Positions 14,897-24,814 are shown, counted from the stretch's first letter. The stretch: DNA of 64,000 nucleotides from UBA9655 sp964597045 (GCA_964597045.1 CAZQWE010000008.1:6671-70670), one strand, 5' to 3'. Notes: generated by a model from the sequence alone, not told the origin. Made by a program: numbers and translations.

Positions 14897-16306
14897 ATGA
14901 AATCTCATACTGCTGAATCTATTTTAGCTCTCATAAAAGAGCATAATGTGTCTTTTGTTGATTTTCGTTTCACCGATCCTCGAGGGGCATGGCATCATAT
15001 GACCCTTCACGTGGATGCGGTTGACAAGGATATCCTTAATCAAGGAGTTATGTTTGACGGCTCCTCAATTGCAGGTTGGAAGCATATTGAAGACTCGGAT
15101 ATGGAAATGAGGCCTGATCTTTCAACGGCTGTTCTTGACCCCTTTACAGCTCACCCCACACTCATTTTGAGTTGTGATATCCTTGAGCCATTAACGGAGA
15201 ACTCCTATAGCCGTGATCCTCGAGGGGTGGCAAAGCGTGCTGAAGCCCATCTAAAGGATTCAGGTTTTGCCGATACGGCTTACTTTGGACCGGAAGCAGA
15301 GTTTTTTGTCTTTGATGATGTAAGATATGATGTTTCCATGCAGCATGGATTCTACTTCCTGGATTCCGATGAGGGGGAGTACAACACGGGCCGTAAGGAC
15401 CCTCAAGGCAACCTCGCTCACCGTCCTGGCGTTAAGGGGGGATATATACCCGTTGCACCTGTCGATCAGCTTCATGACATGCGGGCTGAGATGCTCTCAA
15501 CCCTCAAGGAAATGGGAGTTGAGGTTGAGAAACACCACCATGAAGTAGCCCCTAGCCAGCATGAACTTGGCTTTAAGTTTGATACACTTACAAAGACGGC
15601 AGATGCCCTTCAGATCTATAAATATGTCATTAAGAATGTGGCACGTATGTATGGGAAGACAGCAACCTTTATGCCCAAGCCGATTCATAAGGATAATGGG
15701 TCAGGTATGCACGTGCATCAGTCCTTGTGGAATAAAGGGAAGGCTCTCTTTGCAGGAAATGCCTATGCTCACTTATCTCAAGAAGCCCTCTATTATATTG
15801 GCGGAATTATCAAGCATGCCCATGCATTGAATGCCTTCACTAATCCAACAACCAACAGTTATAAACGGTTGACGCCCGGTTATGAGGCTCCCGTGTTGCT
15901 CGCTTATTCTGCACGTAACCGTTCCGCATGTATCCGTATTCCCCATACACCAACTATGAATTCAAAGCGTATTGAAACCCGTTTCCCCGATCCAGCAGCA
16001 AATCCCTACCTTGCGTTTTCAGCCATGCTGATGGCCGGTCTTGATGGTATCCGAAATAAAATCCATCCCGGTGAGCCTCACGAAGGAAACTTATATGACC
16101 CTGAAATATCAAGAGGGGTTCCTGAGGTGGCTGGATCCTTGAAAAGGGCCTTGAAAGCTTTGGATCGTGATCGAGAGTTCCTCAAAGTGGGAGGGGTTTT
16201 TACAGATGATCTTATTGATGGGTTTATTGAACTGAAGAGTGAAGAAGTGGAATCTTTGAACCTTACGCCCCATCCTATTGAATTTAAGATGTATTATGGT
16301 GTATAG
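14897..16306 (+). CDS. glnA: Glutamine synthetase type I
   Basis: A 469-residue GSI-beta type enzyme (glutamate + ammonia + ATP to glutamine). Signatures: MFDGSSIAGW (about 50-60), metal and substrate segments FGPEAEFFVFDD, the central ATP-binding KPIHKDNGSGMHVHQSL, and RIPHTPTMNSKRIETRFPDPAANPYL. The adenylylation-region tyrosine is kept in GNLYDPEISRGVPEVAGSL, suggesting GlnE-type control. The usual upstream partner glnB is missing; the gene stands behind fic after a 200-base AT-rich leader. Only weak ribosome-site complementarity precedes the ATG, which is the family-typical start. Confidence 0.97.
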   Translation: MKSHTAESILALIKEHNVSFVDFRFTDPRGAWHHMTLHVDAVDKDILNQGVMFDGSSIAGWKHIEDSDMEMRPDLSTAVLDPFTAHPTLILSCDILEPLTENSYSRDPRGVAKRAEAHLKDSGFADTAYFGPEAEFFVFDDVRYDVSMQHGFYFLDSDEGEYNTGRKDPQGNLAHRPGVKGGYIPVAPVDQLHDMRAEMLSTLKEMGVEVEKHHHEVAPSQHELGFKFDTLTKTADALQIYKYVIKNVARMYGKTATFMPKPIHKDNGSGMHVHQSLWNKGKALFAGNAYAHLSQEALYYIGGIIKHAHALNAFTNPTTNSYKRLTPGYEAPVLLAYSARNRSACIRIPHTPTMNSKRIETRFPDPAANPYLAFSAMLMAGLDGIRNKIHPGEPHEGNLYDPEISRGVPEVAGSLKRALKALDRDREFLKVGGVFTDDLIDGFIELKSEEVESLNLTPHPIEFKMYYGV

Positions 16307-16342
16307 TTTGAGTTATTCATTTTATTAGAGCAGGGACTAACA

Positions 16343-16645
16343 ATGAAACTCAGAATGATATGCCTCTTGGCGCTTCTCCATTCGCCCGCGTATGGGGATC
16401 AAATATTGGAGAAGGATGATCTGAAGGGGACAGCTTTTAAGCATGACCCTTTTTACGAAAACTCAAATGCTTCACTGTCGAGTGATGTTGTTGAAGATGC
16501 ACCAATCGTCAAGATAAGTGCAGATACAACTTCATCACAAGGAAGAGGGATTCTGCGCTTAAGTCCTGAAGTTGAACTTCCTAAAGAACCCTCTCTTTCT
16601 TGGTGGGAAGAATGCTGTGCGTGGGTCGTAGGGTTCTTTAAGTAG
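16343..16645 (+). CDS. Small exported protein of unknown function
   Basis: A 100-residue ORF with AGGGA upstream and a clear signal peptide (MKLRMICLLALLHSPAYG). The mature part is acidic and polar (about 20-85) and ends with a short hydrophobic aromatic segment WWEECCAWVVGFFK containing two adjacent cysteines. No family was recognised. It follows glnA by 36 bases on the same strand and converges on the thioesterase gene. Confidence 0.6.
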   Translation: MKLRMICLLALLHSPAYGDQILEKDDLKGTAFKHDPFYENSNASLSSDVVEDAPIVKISADTTSSQGRGILRLSPEVELPKEPSLSWWEECCAWVVGFFK

Positions 16646-16646
16646 G

Positions 16647-17024
16647 CTATATTGGAGTTGGCTTGCCTTTAGAGTCTATAGCAACGTAAGTAAAGACGCC
16701 TTCAGTCACTTTATGACCAATGCCTTGTCTGGGTCTTTGCACCCAGGCTTCAACCATCACTTGCATGGAGGTTGTTCCTGTCTTTATTTTTCGCGAATAG
16801 CAAGAGACCTCATCACCAACGAACACAGGGCGTAAGAAAGTCAATTTATCGATAGCAACCGTGACGACCTTTTCTTTCGTATCACGCAGCACAATAGTTG
16901 ATCCTGCCATATCCATGAGGGACACAAGCCATCCTCCAAACATATCCCCATGTGGGTTCGCATCCTTTGGCATGGCGTAAATGCGAAGGGTGAGATCGTT
17001 AATGTTGGGTTGCACTTGTTTCAT
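16647..17024 (-). CDS. Acyl-CoA thioesterase, YciA/hotdog family
   Basis: A 125-residue single hotdog domain of the YciA/acyl-CoA thioesterase group. The motif NPHGDMFGGWLVSLMDMAG (about 23-41) carries the catalytic Asp region, followed by VAIDKLTFLRPVFVGDEV and a C-terminal EGVFTYVAID strand. The ATG at 17024 is chosen because GAGGT precedes it; the four upstream codons would start at TTG. It hydrolyses short or medium acyl-CoA in the cytoplasm; exact specificity is not visible. Confidence 0.87.
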   Translation of the reverse strand: MKQVQPNINDLTLRIYAMPKDANPHGDMFGGWLVSLMDMAGSTIVLRDTKEKVVTVAIDKLTFLRPVFVGDEVSCYSRKIKTGTTSMQVMVEAWVQRPRQGIGHKVTEGVFTYVAIDSKGKPTPI

Positions 17025-17080
17025 TCTATACCTCAACGGTTGACTTGTTAACTACGATAACATGTTAATAGATAAAATAC

Positions 17081-17109
17081 AAAAAGCCTCCTCCACTAAC
17101 TAGGAGGAG
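17081..17109 (-). terminator. Rho-independent terminator of the 17145-17423 gene
   Basis: CTCCTCC (17088-17094) and GGAGGAG (17103-17109) form a 7-bp GC-rich stem with an 8-base loop, followed on the minus strand by GGC and five T (17086-17081). It lies 36 bases past the minus-strand small exported protein. Confidence 0.75.
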
Positions 17110-17144
17110 ACTTCAATTAAAAAATGCTAAAATATAAAATCAAA

Positions 17145-17423
17145 CTATTTTTTTTCCATCATTTTCATATATGCATCAGCAACCTCTTTTTCTGCTTTTT
17201 CTAAGGGTTCTTTTGCATTTGCTAATCTTCTCACACAAAGTTTGGACTTTGGAGGGAGTTGATCAAATTTGCTAGCTGCCAACTGTGGAACAGGGCTGCT
17301 TGCTTTGATATCAGTTAATGTCTTTTTTAATTCTTCTAGGTTAACTCCTTGGCATTGTGGAATCCCAGCATTGGCGTTTGAACAATAAATGATAAAAGGT
17401 AGTGTCAAAATTAAAGCTTTCAT
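17145..17423 (-). CDS. Small secreted protein of unknown function
   Basis: A 92-residue exported protein. The ATG at 17421-17423 has a perfect AGGAGG ribosome site and opens a signal peptide (MKALILTLPFIIYCSNANA); the longer frame is rejected. The mature part has three further cysteines (IPQCQGVN, KLCVRRL) and a lysine-rich helical tail ending KMMEKK. A clear terminator follows. No family was recognised. Confidence 0.65.
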   Translation of the reverse strand: MKALILTLPFIIYCSNANAGIPQCQGVNLEELKKTLTDIKASSPVPQLAASKFDQLPPKSKLCVRRLANAKEPLEKAEKEVADAYMKMMEKK

Positions 17424-17567
17424 AGTTTTCCTCCTGGCTATTAAGGCATAATGCCTTTCACAAGAATAATCTTGAGGCATTAATAAAAGGTTAAAATGAC
17501 TATCAATTGCTCTTTACGGCTCTCATAACTTTAACTATGGTAAGGGCAGAAAAAACGGAGCAAGCCT

Positions 17568-18221
17568 ATGTCTGACTTTTTTAGAGAACTTGAAGAAGAA
17601 ATTCACGAAGAGCGAATTGTTCATCTATGGCGAAAGTATGGAAACCTTATCATCACTCTGGCTGTTTGTATTGTCGTTGCAACGGCGGGATATTCGATTT
17701 GGAAGTATATGGCTCATCAAAACAAGTTAAAGAAACATATCTCTTTCTCACAGGCTGTGAACCTTTATGACCAAGGGAAACAACAGGAAGCTCTTGCAGC
17801 CTTTCAAGCCATTGTGAAAGACGGTGGCGGGTATGGTAAACTTGCACAACTTTATGAAGCAAGCCTTACCCAACAACCTGAAGCACTTTATACTCAAATT
17901 GCAACGGAAAATGCGAGTGATCCTGGTTTAGGGAATTTACCAAAAATACTAAAAGCGTCCCGCGATCTAACTTCTGCTGCGGAGATGACAGCTATACAGC
18001 CTTTATCAGCACCTCGGAATGCCTGGGCTCCTCTTGCCCTTGAACTTTTAGCGTTTTCTGATTTGAGAAAAGGGGAGGAAATTAAGGCTGCAGAACAATT
18101 TATTCGCATATTAAAAGAGTCATCAAATACGATCGGTGAAAGGGTAAGGGCTGAAATGATGCTTTCCCAAATGAATGTTCCTGCGTATTTGTTCGAGGAT
18201 GAAAAGAAGGAAAGTCAGTAA
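17568..18221 (+). CDS. YfgM-like tetratricopeptide membrane protein
   Basis: A 217-residue membrane-anchored protein. A cytoplasmic N terminus with EEEIHEERIVHLWRKYGN precedes one membrane helix (about 26-46, LIITLAVCIVVATAGYSIW) and a helical periplasmic domain with TPR-like repeats (about 55-200). This matches YfgM, an ancillary SecYEG/periplasmic chaperone partner, and its alphaproteobacterial counterparts that precede bamB and der. The stop overlaps the bamB ATG (TAATG at 18219-18223), so the two are coupled. Confidence 0.85.
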   Translation: MSDFFRELEEEIHEERIVHLWRKYGNLIITLAVCIVVATAGYSIWKYMAHQNKLKKHISFSQAVNLYDQGKQQEALAAFQAIVKDGGGYGKLAQLYEASLTQQPEALYTQIATENASDPGLGNLPKILKASRDLTSAAEMTAIQPLSAPRNAWAPLALELLAFSDLRKGEEIKAAEQFIRILKESSNTIGERVRAEMMLSQMNVPAYLFEDEKKESQ

Positions 18222-19507
18222 TGAAAAAGTTATATTGGTTAGGTTTAGTACCGCTTGCGCTTGTTGCCTGTGACGCTAAAAAAGAGCCCCTTAAGGGAAC
18301 GAGAGTTGCAGTAATTGATTATGATGCATCTGTAAAAATTGACCCAGAGATGAAGGGTGTCGAAATTATTCTTCCTCTCTCTGAGTCGGGAAGGGATTGG
18401 CCTCAAACCGGTTCATGTTCCGAACATGGAGTAACCCATTGTTCTTTAAGTGATGTTTGCAGTCCCCTTTGGTCCGTATCCATTGGTTCAGGAGTAGGAG
18501 ACGGGCGTTTCTTATCCTCTCCAATTCTTGCTGAGGGATTCATTTATACTCTTGATACCTATGGTCAAGTCTCAGCCGTAAAGTCAGGGACGGGAGAGAT
18601 GGTTTGGAGAACGGACATTACTCCAGAGAATAATGATAGGGCGATTATTGGGGGCGGTGTTGCTTTTGATAAAGGCAAGATATTTGTGACCTCACCTCAT
18701 GCTGAAGTTCTGGCAATGGACGCAAAATCAGGCCAAATCCTTTGGCGTGTGACGACGGAAAGTCCTGTGAGGGCAGCCCCAACGGTTGCGGATGGGCGCC
18801 TCTATATCCTGACAATCAGTAATCAACTGGACGTTTTGGATGCGGAAACGGGGAAGAGGTTATGGAATCATGCGGGCATTACGGAGTTTGCGGGTCTTTT
18901 AGGAACGGCTAGCCCTGCGGTGTCAAATGGTGTTGTTATTGTAACCTATTCCTCAGGTGAAATCTTTGCCTTAAAAGCTGAGAATGGTCATCAATTATGG
19001 ACTGAAACATTATCTTCTACCCGGAGGCCTGACTCGCTCTCCTCCCTTTCTCACATCAGGGCTTTGCCAGTTGTTGTAAAGAATAATGTGATTATTATTG
19101 GTCATAACCAAAAAATGGCTTCCTATGATCTCATTAAAGGGGAACGGATTTGGGAGCGACACATTGGAGGGACAAGAACGCCAGCTGTCATAGGTGATTA
19201 CATCTTTATGATTAATTCATACAGTGAACTTTTGTGCCTCACACGCGAACATGGTCAAGTCATATGGGTTAAAAAGCTGGATACCAATAGTGAGACACCT
19301 ACGAAGATTATGTGGAATGGCCCTATCGTTGCTGGAGGAAAACTCTACCTCGTTAGCACGTGGGGAAAACTGCTCGCCTTGGATCCCAAAACAGGTAACG
19401 TGATGTCAGAGCGTTTACTTGAAACACCTGTATCCTTGTCACCCATAGTCGCTCAAGAAACGTTATTTATCTTGACCGACAATGGTGACTTAATGGCGTA
19501 TAGGTAA
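18221..19507 (+). CDS. bamB: Outer membrane assembly lipoprotein BamB
   Basis: A 428-residue lipoprotein of the BAM complex. A lipoprotein signal ends in LVAC (Cys about 16). The rest is an eight-bladed PQQ-like beta-propeller built of repeated W-docking strands such as VKSGTGEMVWRTDI, MDAKSGQILWRV and LDAETGKRLWNH. BamB scaffolds BamA during beta-barrel insertion. It is coupled to the YfgM-like gene; in most Alphaproteobacteria der follows directly, but here two unrelated minus-strand genes (19564-20397) intervene. Confidence 0.93.
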   Translation: MKKLYWLGLVPLALVACDAKKEPLKGTRVAVIDYDASVKIDPEMKGVEIILPLSESGRDWPQTGSCSEHGVTHCSLSDVCSPLWSVSIGSGVGDGRFLSSPILAEGFIYTLDTYGQVSAVKSGTGEMVWRTDITPENNDRAIIGGGVAFDKGKIFVTSPHAEVLAMDAKSGQILWRVTTESPVRAAPTVADGRLYILTISNQLDVLDAETGKRLWNHAGITEFAGLLGTASPAVSNGVVIVTYSSGEIFALKAENGHQLWTETLSSTRRPDSLSSLSHIRALPVVVKNNVIIIGHNQKMASYDLIKGERIWERHIGGTRTPAVIGDYIFMINSYSELLCLTREHGQVIWVKKLDTNSETPTKIMWNGPIVAGGKLYLVSTWGKLLALDPKTGNVMSERLLETPVSLSPIVAQETLFILTDNGDLMAYR

Positions 19508-19563
19508 ATGCTTATTTAGACTTATATTCACGGCTCAGTTGGAACATTCCTTTAGGAGAATTA

Positions 19564-19926
19564 TCATTTCTTAGCGAGGAGCCCATTAAGAAAATCATTT
19601 GTTTTTGCAAGTTCCCTCTGAATATTGGCATCAACTTCTTCAGGTGTGCGGTCTTTAGTAATAGCTCTATTGACTTTATACATGAATCTCGCTAAAGGAT
19701 CATAAGCGGGTTGTGCCTGCACTGGAGTCTGTGCAGGAGCAACAGCTTGCCTTGGTTCTTCTTGGGGCTGTGGTTGAGGTTGCTGAGGTTGCTGTCTCTG
19801 TACAGCACGACGTCCTTCTTCCTGTTGAGCAGGTTGATTGCCATTGCCACCACGGGCATAAACAGCAGGAGTTATCATAAGGCTAGTGAGGATAACAGTA
19901 AGTAACAACTTCTTTGACTTCATCAT
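19564..19926 (-). CDS. Small secreted Gln/Pro-rich protein
   Basis: A 120-residue exported protein. The ATG at 19924-19926 follows GGAGATTAAA, the same leader as the secreted gene at 2800-3804, so the 20-codon upstream extension is discarded. Signal peptide about 1-24 ending VYARG; then a low-complexity Gln/Pro/Glu segment (about 30-75, including QQPQQPQPQPQEEP), and a short helical C terminus (FMYKVNRAITKDRTPEEVD). No family was recognised; the repetitive part suggests an extended linker or surface segment. Confidence 0.65.
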   Translation of the reverse strand: MMKSKKLLLTVILTSLMITPAVYARGGNGNQPAQQEEGRRAVQRQQPQQPQPQPQEEPRQAVAPAQTPVQAQPAYDPLARFMYKVNRAITKDRTPEEVDANIQRELAKTNDFLNGLLAKK

Positions 19927-19989
19927 TTTAATCTCCATTAATACAATATCATTTACAAATATAATATAGATATCAGCAATTAGCAAATA

Positions 19990-20397
19990 TTATTTCTGCG
20001 TTAAAAAACACCATGTATAATTATCATTATCCGCAAGGCGACACATACGAGCGCCCCAAAACATATCTTCGGGTTCCGAAACTGATGTTGCGCCTTGTCC
20101 CACAGCAGATGTATAGAACTGATCCACATTCTCACATTCAATGCATAAAGTGATGGGAGAGGCTGTTGAACTTGTTTTCGGAGATTGTAAATTGCCACCA
20201 TACGCCCCTTCTTTACCACACATGATGAGCTGACCTTTATAGAGCATTTCTGCGTGTACGGGAGTTCCGCTCTCATCGTTGTTGATTTCCAGGATCTCAA
20301 AGTTAAAGGCCTTATTATAAAACTGGGTGGCTTTGGTTACATCCTGAACAGTGATGTAAGGGGAGAGAATGGCATTTGCGGCAGCTTTGTTTGACAT
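19990..20397 (-). CDS. VOC (glyoxalase/bleomycin resistance) family protein
   Basis: A 135-residue vicinal-oxygen-chelate domain protein. Paired beta-alpha-beta-beta-beta modules: ILSPYITVQDVTKATQFYNKAFNFE at the N terminus (shown in part) and ITLCIECENVDQFYTSAVGQGA in the second half, ending WCFLTQK. It resembles the PhnB-like group. AGGAG precedes the ATG. Metal and substrate are unknown; it interrupts the bamB-der order. Confidence 0.82.
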   Translation of the reverse strand: MSNKAAANAILSPYITVQDVTKATQFYNKAFNFEILEINNDESGTPVHAEMLYKGQLIMCGKEGAYGGNLQSPKTSSTASPITLCIECENVDQFYTSAVGQGATSVSEPEDMFWGARMCRLADNDNYTWCFLTQK

Positions 20398-20533
20398 GGT
20401 GTGGCTCCTTTTTTTAATTATTCTGATGTTACTCTAGTATATAAAAATCCTAAACAAAAGGTTCCTCATAGTAAGCACTTGCAGGACTATGTTGAAATGC
20501 TTACATTACACAAAGATTTAGGAAACAGTAATC

Positions 20534-21904
20534 ATGATTTTATCCGAAACATTTTGCCGAAAACATGGACTGAAGGTAGCTATTGTCGGCCGACCTAATG
20601 TTGGCAAATCAACGCTCTTTAATCGTCTTGCGGGCAAGCGGATGGCGATTGTTCACGATATGCCAGGCGTGACGCGTGACCGAAGGGATGCTTATGGTCA
20701 ACTAGGGGATATTCCTTTAAAACTCATTGATACGGCTGGTCTGGAGGATAAAAATAAAGATCCTTTGATGGAAGGGATGAGGACGCAAGTTATCGAAGCT
20801 ATCAAGAATTCCGATGTTGTCCTTTTTGTTATTGATGGAAGAGAAGGAATCACACCTCTAGATGACTCATTTGCACGGATTGTACGAAAGGCTCAAAAGC
20901 CAGTTTTATTGCTTGCCAATAAATGTGAGGGAAAAGCAGGTGTTAATGCCGTTGCAGAAGCCTGGGGACTTGGCTTTGGGGAACCTATTCCCACCTCTGC
21001 GGAACATGGGATGGGGTTAGATACAGTTTATGAACAGCTTGCGCCTTTTTACAAAGGACCTCAGTTTTCTGAAGAAGAGGCAGAAGATGAATCGGCTCCA
21101 CTCCAACTGGCAATTGTAGGACGCCCTAATGTAGGTAAATCAACTTTGATGAATCAGTTGTTGGGTTTTGACCGTGTATTAACAGGACCAGAAGCGGGTG
21201 TAACTCGTGATTCTATAGGTATGGAATGGACCTATAATGATCGGCATATTCGCCTCATCGATACGGCTGGAATGCGCAAGCGATCAAAAGTTACGGAAAA
21301 GCTGGAATGGTTGTCTACGTCTGATAGCTTAACGTCAATTCAATATGCTCAGGTTGTTGTTCTTGTTTGCGATGCGACAGGGCCCCTTGAAAAGCAAGAT
21401 CTTTATATTGCCTCAAAGGTTATTGAGGAGGGAAGATGTTTGGTCCTTGCTTTGAATAAATGGGATTTAGTATCAAATAAACAGGAATTATTAGGTGATC
21501 TAAAACACCGTCTTCAACATGCTCTCCCACAAGTTCATGGTATTCCACTGATTCCTTTGTCTGCCCTGACGGGGAAAAATAAGGAAAAACTCATGGACGC
21601 TGTTCTGTCCCTCTATGATGTCTGGAATGAGCGGATTTCAACGTCTCGATTGAACCGGTGGCTTGAAGGCTTAGTGGCCCATCATCCTCCACCTTTGGTT
21701 TCCGGACGTCGGATAAAGGTAAAATATCTAACTCAAATTAAAACTAGGCCACCGACGTTTGTTCTTTTTACAAGCAAAGCTGAGGAACTTCCTGACTCCT
21801 ATGCGCGTTATGTTGTTAATGGTTTGCGGGAAACTTTTGGACTTGAGGGCGTACCCATACGCCTTTCTGTTAAATCTGGTAAAAATCCATACACGGATAA
21901 GTGA
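20534..21904 (+). CDS. der: Ribosome biogenesis GTPase Der (EngA)
   Basis: A 456-residue double-GTPase for 50S assembly. The first G domain has GRPNVGKST (about 19-27), DTAGL and NKCEG; the second repeats GRPNVGKST near 197, DTAGM and NKWD; a KH-like domain (about 365-440) closes the protein. The first 14 residues (MILSETFCRKHGLK) are longer than usual and AGGA is 12 bases upstream of the ATG, so the exact start is uncertain. No other G-domain oddity was seen. Confidence 0.95.
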   Translation: MILSETFCRKHGLKVAIVGRPNVGKSTLFNRLAGKRMAIVHDMPGVTRDRRDAYGQLGDIPLKLIDTAGLEDKNKDPLMEGMRTQVIEAIKNSDVVLFVIDGREGITPLDDSFARIVRKAQKPVLLLANKCEGKAGVNAVAEAWGLGFGEPIPTSAEHGMGLDTVYEQLAPFYKGPQFSEEEAEDESAPLQLAIVGRPNVGKSTLMNQLLGFDRVLTGPEAGVTRDSIGMEWTYNDRHIRLIDTAGMRKRSKVTEKLEWLSTSDSLTSIQYAQVVVLVCDATGPLEKQDLYIASKVIEEGRCLVLALNKWDLVSNKQELLGDLKHRLQHALPQVHGIPLIPLSALTGKNKEKLMDAVLSLYDVWNERISTSRLNRWLEGLVAHHPPPLVSGRRIKVKYLTQIKTRPPTFVLFTSKAEELPDSYARYVVNGLRETFGLEGVPIRLSVKSGKNPYTDK

Positions 21905-21943
21905 TATTCTGATAGACTGTCCTAAAATTGCAGGAGCAGGGCT

Positions 21944-24601
21944 ATGAACTATCATCATCAAACACGAAAGACACTCACCGTTGATGGGAAAGACTATATC
22001 TACTACTCTTTAGAAGACGCTTCCAAACATTTAGGGGATATCAGCCGTCTCCCTTACTGTTTAAAAGTTCTACTCGAAAATTTGCTTCGTCTTCAAGATG
22101 ATGTGGCCGTAAAAGCTAAGGATATTGAAGCCATGGCAACTTGGGTAAAATCCAAAACATCCGCTCATGAAGTGGCTTTTACCCCAGCTCGTGTACTCAT
22201 GCAGGATTTTACTGGTGTTCCTGCGGTTGTGGATCTTGCAGCAATGAGAGATGCTATCGCTCGTATGGGTGGAAACCCAAATATTATTAATCCATTGGCA
22301 CCTGTTGATTTGATTATCGATCACTCGGTAATTGTTGACCGTTATGCAACAGACGATTCCTATGTATTTAACGTGGGTAAGGAAGTGGAGCGTAACTACG
22401 AACGGTATGCTTTTTTGAAATGGGGTCAAAAGGCCTTTAATAACTTTAGAGTTGTTCCCCCCGGCACAGGTATCTGTCACCAAGTCAATCTTGAGTACTT
22501 GGGTCAAGTCGTGTGGATGTCAGAAAGGGAAGGACGCCTTGAGGCTTATCCGGATACACTCGTTGGCACAGATAGTCATACAACCATGATAAATGGTCTT
22601 GGAATTCTAGGTTGGGGAGTTGGAGGAATTGAAGCAGAGGCAGCGATGCTAGGTCAGCCGTTCTCTATGGTTATTCCGGACGTTGTAGGCTTCCGTATTG
22701 ATGGAAAGCTTAAGGAAGGAGCAACAGCTACGGACCTTGTTTTGACTGTCACCCAAATGCTCAGATCCCATGGTGTGGTTAATAAGTTCGTCGAGTTTTA
22801 TGGTCCTGGTCTGAAATACCTGACCATTGCAGATCGAGCAACCATTGGGAACATGTCCCCTGAATACGGGGCGACTTGTGGAATATTTCCAATCGATGAG
22901 GAAACCCTATCCTATTTAAGATTCACAAATCGCGATCCTCATCGTGTCAATCTGGTTGAGGCATATGCAAAGGCTCAAGGCCTATGGCACGGGGCTGATC
23001 CTGTTTTTACAGAGACGATCGAGCTTAACTTGGATGATGTAGAACCTTGTCTTGCGGGTCCAAAAAGACCACAGGATAAGATCCTTCTTAAGAATGCTGT
23101 ATCTTCCGCAACGTCAACACTTGCAAGTGAAGGTAAGAAGAGTAAGCAAACCTCACAAATCCCTGTTGAAGGTGAACCTTATACCTTGAGCGATGGGGAT
23201 GTTGTCATCGCCGCCATCACAAGCTGCACAAACACGTCTAATCCAATGGTGATGTTGGGAGCTGGACTTCTTGCTCGGAACGCTTTCATAAAGGGTATAA
23301 AGCCAAAACCATGGGTGAAAACCTCTCTGGCTCCTGGTAGTCAGGTGGTGAGTGACTATTATGAGAAGGCAGGTCTTCAGAAGGATTTAGATGCTTTGGG
23401 TTTTAACCTTGTGGGGTATGGATGCACGACCTGTATTGGAAACTCAGGTCCACTGAATGATCCTATTGCAAAGGCTATTGATGCGAACGACCTATCCATG
23501 GCAGCGGTTCTCTCAGGTAACAGGAACTTTGAGGGACGCATTCATCCTCAAGTAAAGATGGATTACCTAATGTCGCCTCCCCTTGTTGTGGCTTACGCCC
23601 TAGCAGGCTCAATGCTGGTTGATTTAAACAAGGATCCGCTTGGGAACGACCCTGACGGGAACCCTGTTTATCTCAGGGATATCTGGCCAAGTAATGCTGA
23701 AATACAAGAATTTATGAGGAGTTGTCTCACCCCTGAGATGTTCACAAAACGCTATTCCAATGTTTTTGAGGGAACAGATGATTGGAAGAAAATGAAGATT
23801 GAAGGAGATCTGACCTATGCGTGGCCAACAAGTACCTATGTCAAGCATCCTCCTTTCTTTGAAAATATGCCAAAGCAACCAGAAGCTTTAGGAAATATTA
23901 TGGGTGCACGTCCCCTTGCGATCTTAGGGGACAGTATTACAACGGATCATATCTCACCTGCAGGAAGTATAAAGAAGGATAGTCCTGCTGGACTCTATCT
24001 CTTGGGTCATGATATTCCTGTCGCAGATTTCAACTCCTATGGTTCAAGGCGTGGAAATCATGAAGTGATGATGCGTGGAACTTTTGCTAATATTCGCCTT
24101 CAAAATGAAATGACGCCGAACATCACGGGGGGCATGACAAAACATATGCCGGATGGAGAGATTCTCTCCATTTATGATGCAGCCATGAGGTATCAATCTG
24201 AAGGAACACCTCTAGTCATCATAGCGGGTAAAGAATATGGAACAGGCTCCTCACGCGACTGGGCCGCCAAAGGCCCTCGTCTCCTTGGTGTAAAAGCTGT
24301 TATTGCTGAGAGCTTTGAACGTATCCACAGAAGTAACCTTGTCGGTATGGGAGTGCTTCCTCTGGTGTTTACCGAAGGAATGTCAAGGAAGTCCTTGAAT
24401 TTAGACGGAACAGAAATCATTGATATTGAAGTACTTACGAGTGAAATTCATCCCAAAATGACACTAACGGCTACCATTCACCGTAGTGACGGAAGAAAAG
24501 AGAAGATCAAACTCCTATGTCGCATTGATACAGAAAACGAAGTTGAATACTTTAAGCATGGAGGTATTCTTCAATTTGTTATACGGAAGCTGATGAAATA
24601 A
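21944..24601 (+). CDS. acnA: Aconitate hydratase A
   Basis: An 885-residue AcnA/IRP-type aconitase of the TCA cycle (citrate to isocitrate). The 4Fe-4S cysteines are at 428 (TSCTNTS), 494 and 497 (GYGCTTCIGNSG). The N-terminal domains contain LVGTDSHTTM and the C-terminal swivel domain GSSRDWAAKGPRLLGVKAV. CAGGAG lies upstream of the ATG. Length matches the family. The gene is followed by a palindromic repeat element. Confidence 0.97.
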   Translation: MNYHHQTRKTLTVDGKDYIYYSLEDASKHLGDISRLPYCLKVLLENLLRLQDDVAVKAKDIEAMATWVKSKTSAHEVAFTPARVLMQDFTGVPAVVDLAAMRDAIARMGGNPNIINPLAPVDLIIDHSVIVDRYATDDSYVFNVGKEVERNYERYAFLKWGQKAFNNFRVVPPGTGICHQVNLEYLGQVVWMSEREGRLEAYPDTLVGTDSHTTMINGLGILGWGVGGIEAEAAMLGQPFSMVIPDVVGFRIDGKLKEGATATDLVLTVTQMLRSHGVVNKFVEFYGPGLKYLTIADRATIGNMSPEYGATCGIFPIDEETLSYLRFTNRDPHRVNLVEAYAKAQGLWHGADPVFTETIELNLDDVEPCLAGPKRPQDKILLKNAVSSATSTLASEGKKSKQTSQIPVEGEPYTLSDGDVVIAAITSCTNTSNPMVMLGAGLLARNAFIKGIKPKPWVKTSLAPGSQVVSDYYEKAGLQKDLDALGFNLVGYGCTTCIGNSGPLNDPIAKAIDANDLSMAAVLSGNRNFEGRIHPQVKMDYLMSPPLVVAYALAGSMLVDLNKDPLGNDPDGNPVYLRDIWPSNAEIQEFMRSCLTPEMFTKRYSNVFEGTDDWKKMKIEGDLTYAWPTSTYVKHPPFFENMPKQPEALGNIMGARPLAILGDSITTDHISPAGSIKKDSPAGLYLLGHDIPVADFNSYGSRRGNHEVMMRGTFANIRLQNEMTPNITGGMTKHMPDGEILSIYDAAMRYQSEGTPLVIIAGKEYGTGSSRDWAAKGPRLLGVKAVIAESFERIHRSNLVGMGVLPLVFTEGMSRKSLNLDGTEIIDIEVLTSEIHPKMTLTATIHRSDGRKEKIKLLCRIDTENEVEYFKHGGILQFVIRKLMK

Positions 24602-24627
24602 AGATGTTATCTATGGTCATTAACACA

Positions 24628-24787
24628 GGGCGTCATCCTCCCAAGTCCATCAAGAGCGACGTAGGAGCGAAGATGGACGAATGCGGGGATCCAGGACAAA
24701 ACCAATTGCGTAGCAATGAGAATTTTTTTTCATCCCTTTGGGATGAGATATTGGCCATGGATCCCTGCTTTCGCAAGGATGACGCCC
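24628..24787. repeat. GGCGTCATCC palindrome, 160-bp copy
   Basis: Outer arms GGGCGTCATCC (24628-24638) and GGATGACGCCC (24777-24787), with inner elements GGGGATCCAGG and ATGGATCCCTG and the TTGCGTAGCAATGAG segment shared with the 50347-50466 copy. It fills the gap between acnA and the nucleotidyltransferase gene and produces spurious translations such as WIPAFARMT. Confidence 0.88.
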
Positions 24788-24814
24788 TTGAGTGGGATGG
24801 AGGTTAGCAATAAG

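Noticed and set aside
24604..24807. 67-residue ORF after acnA
   Set aside because: Made of the GGCGTCATCC palindrome.
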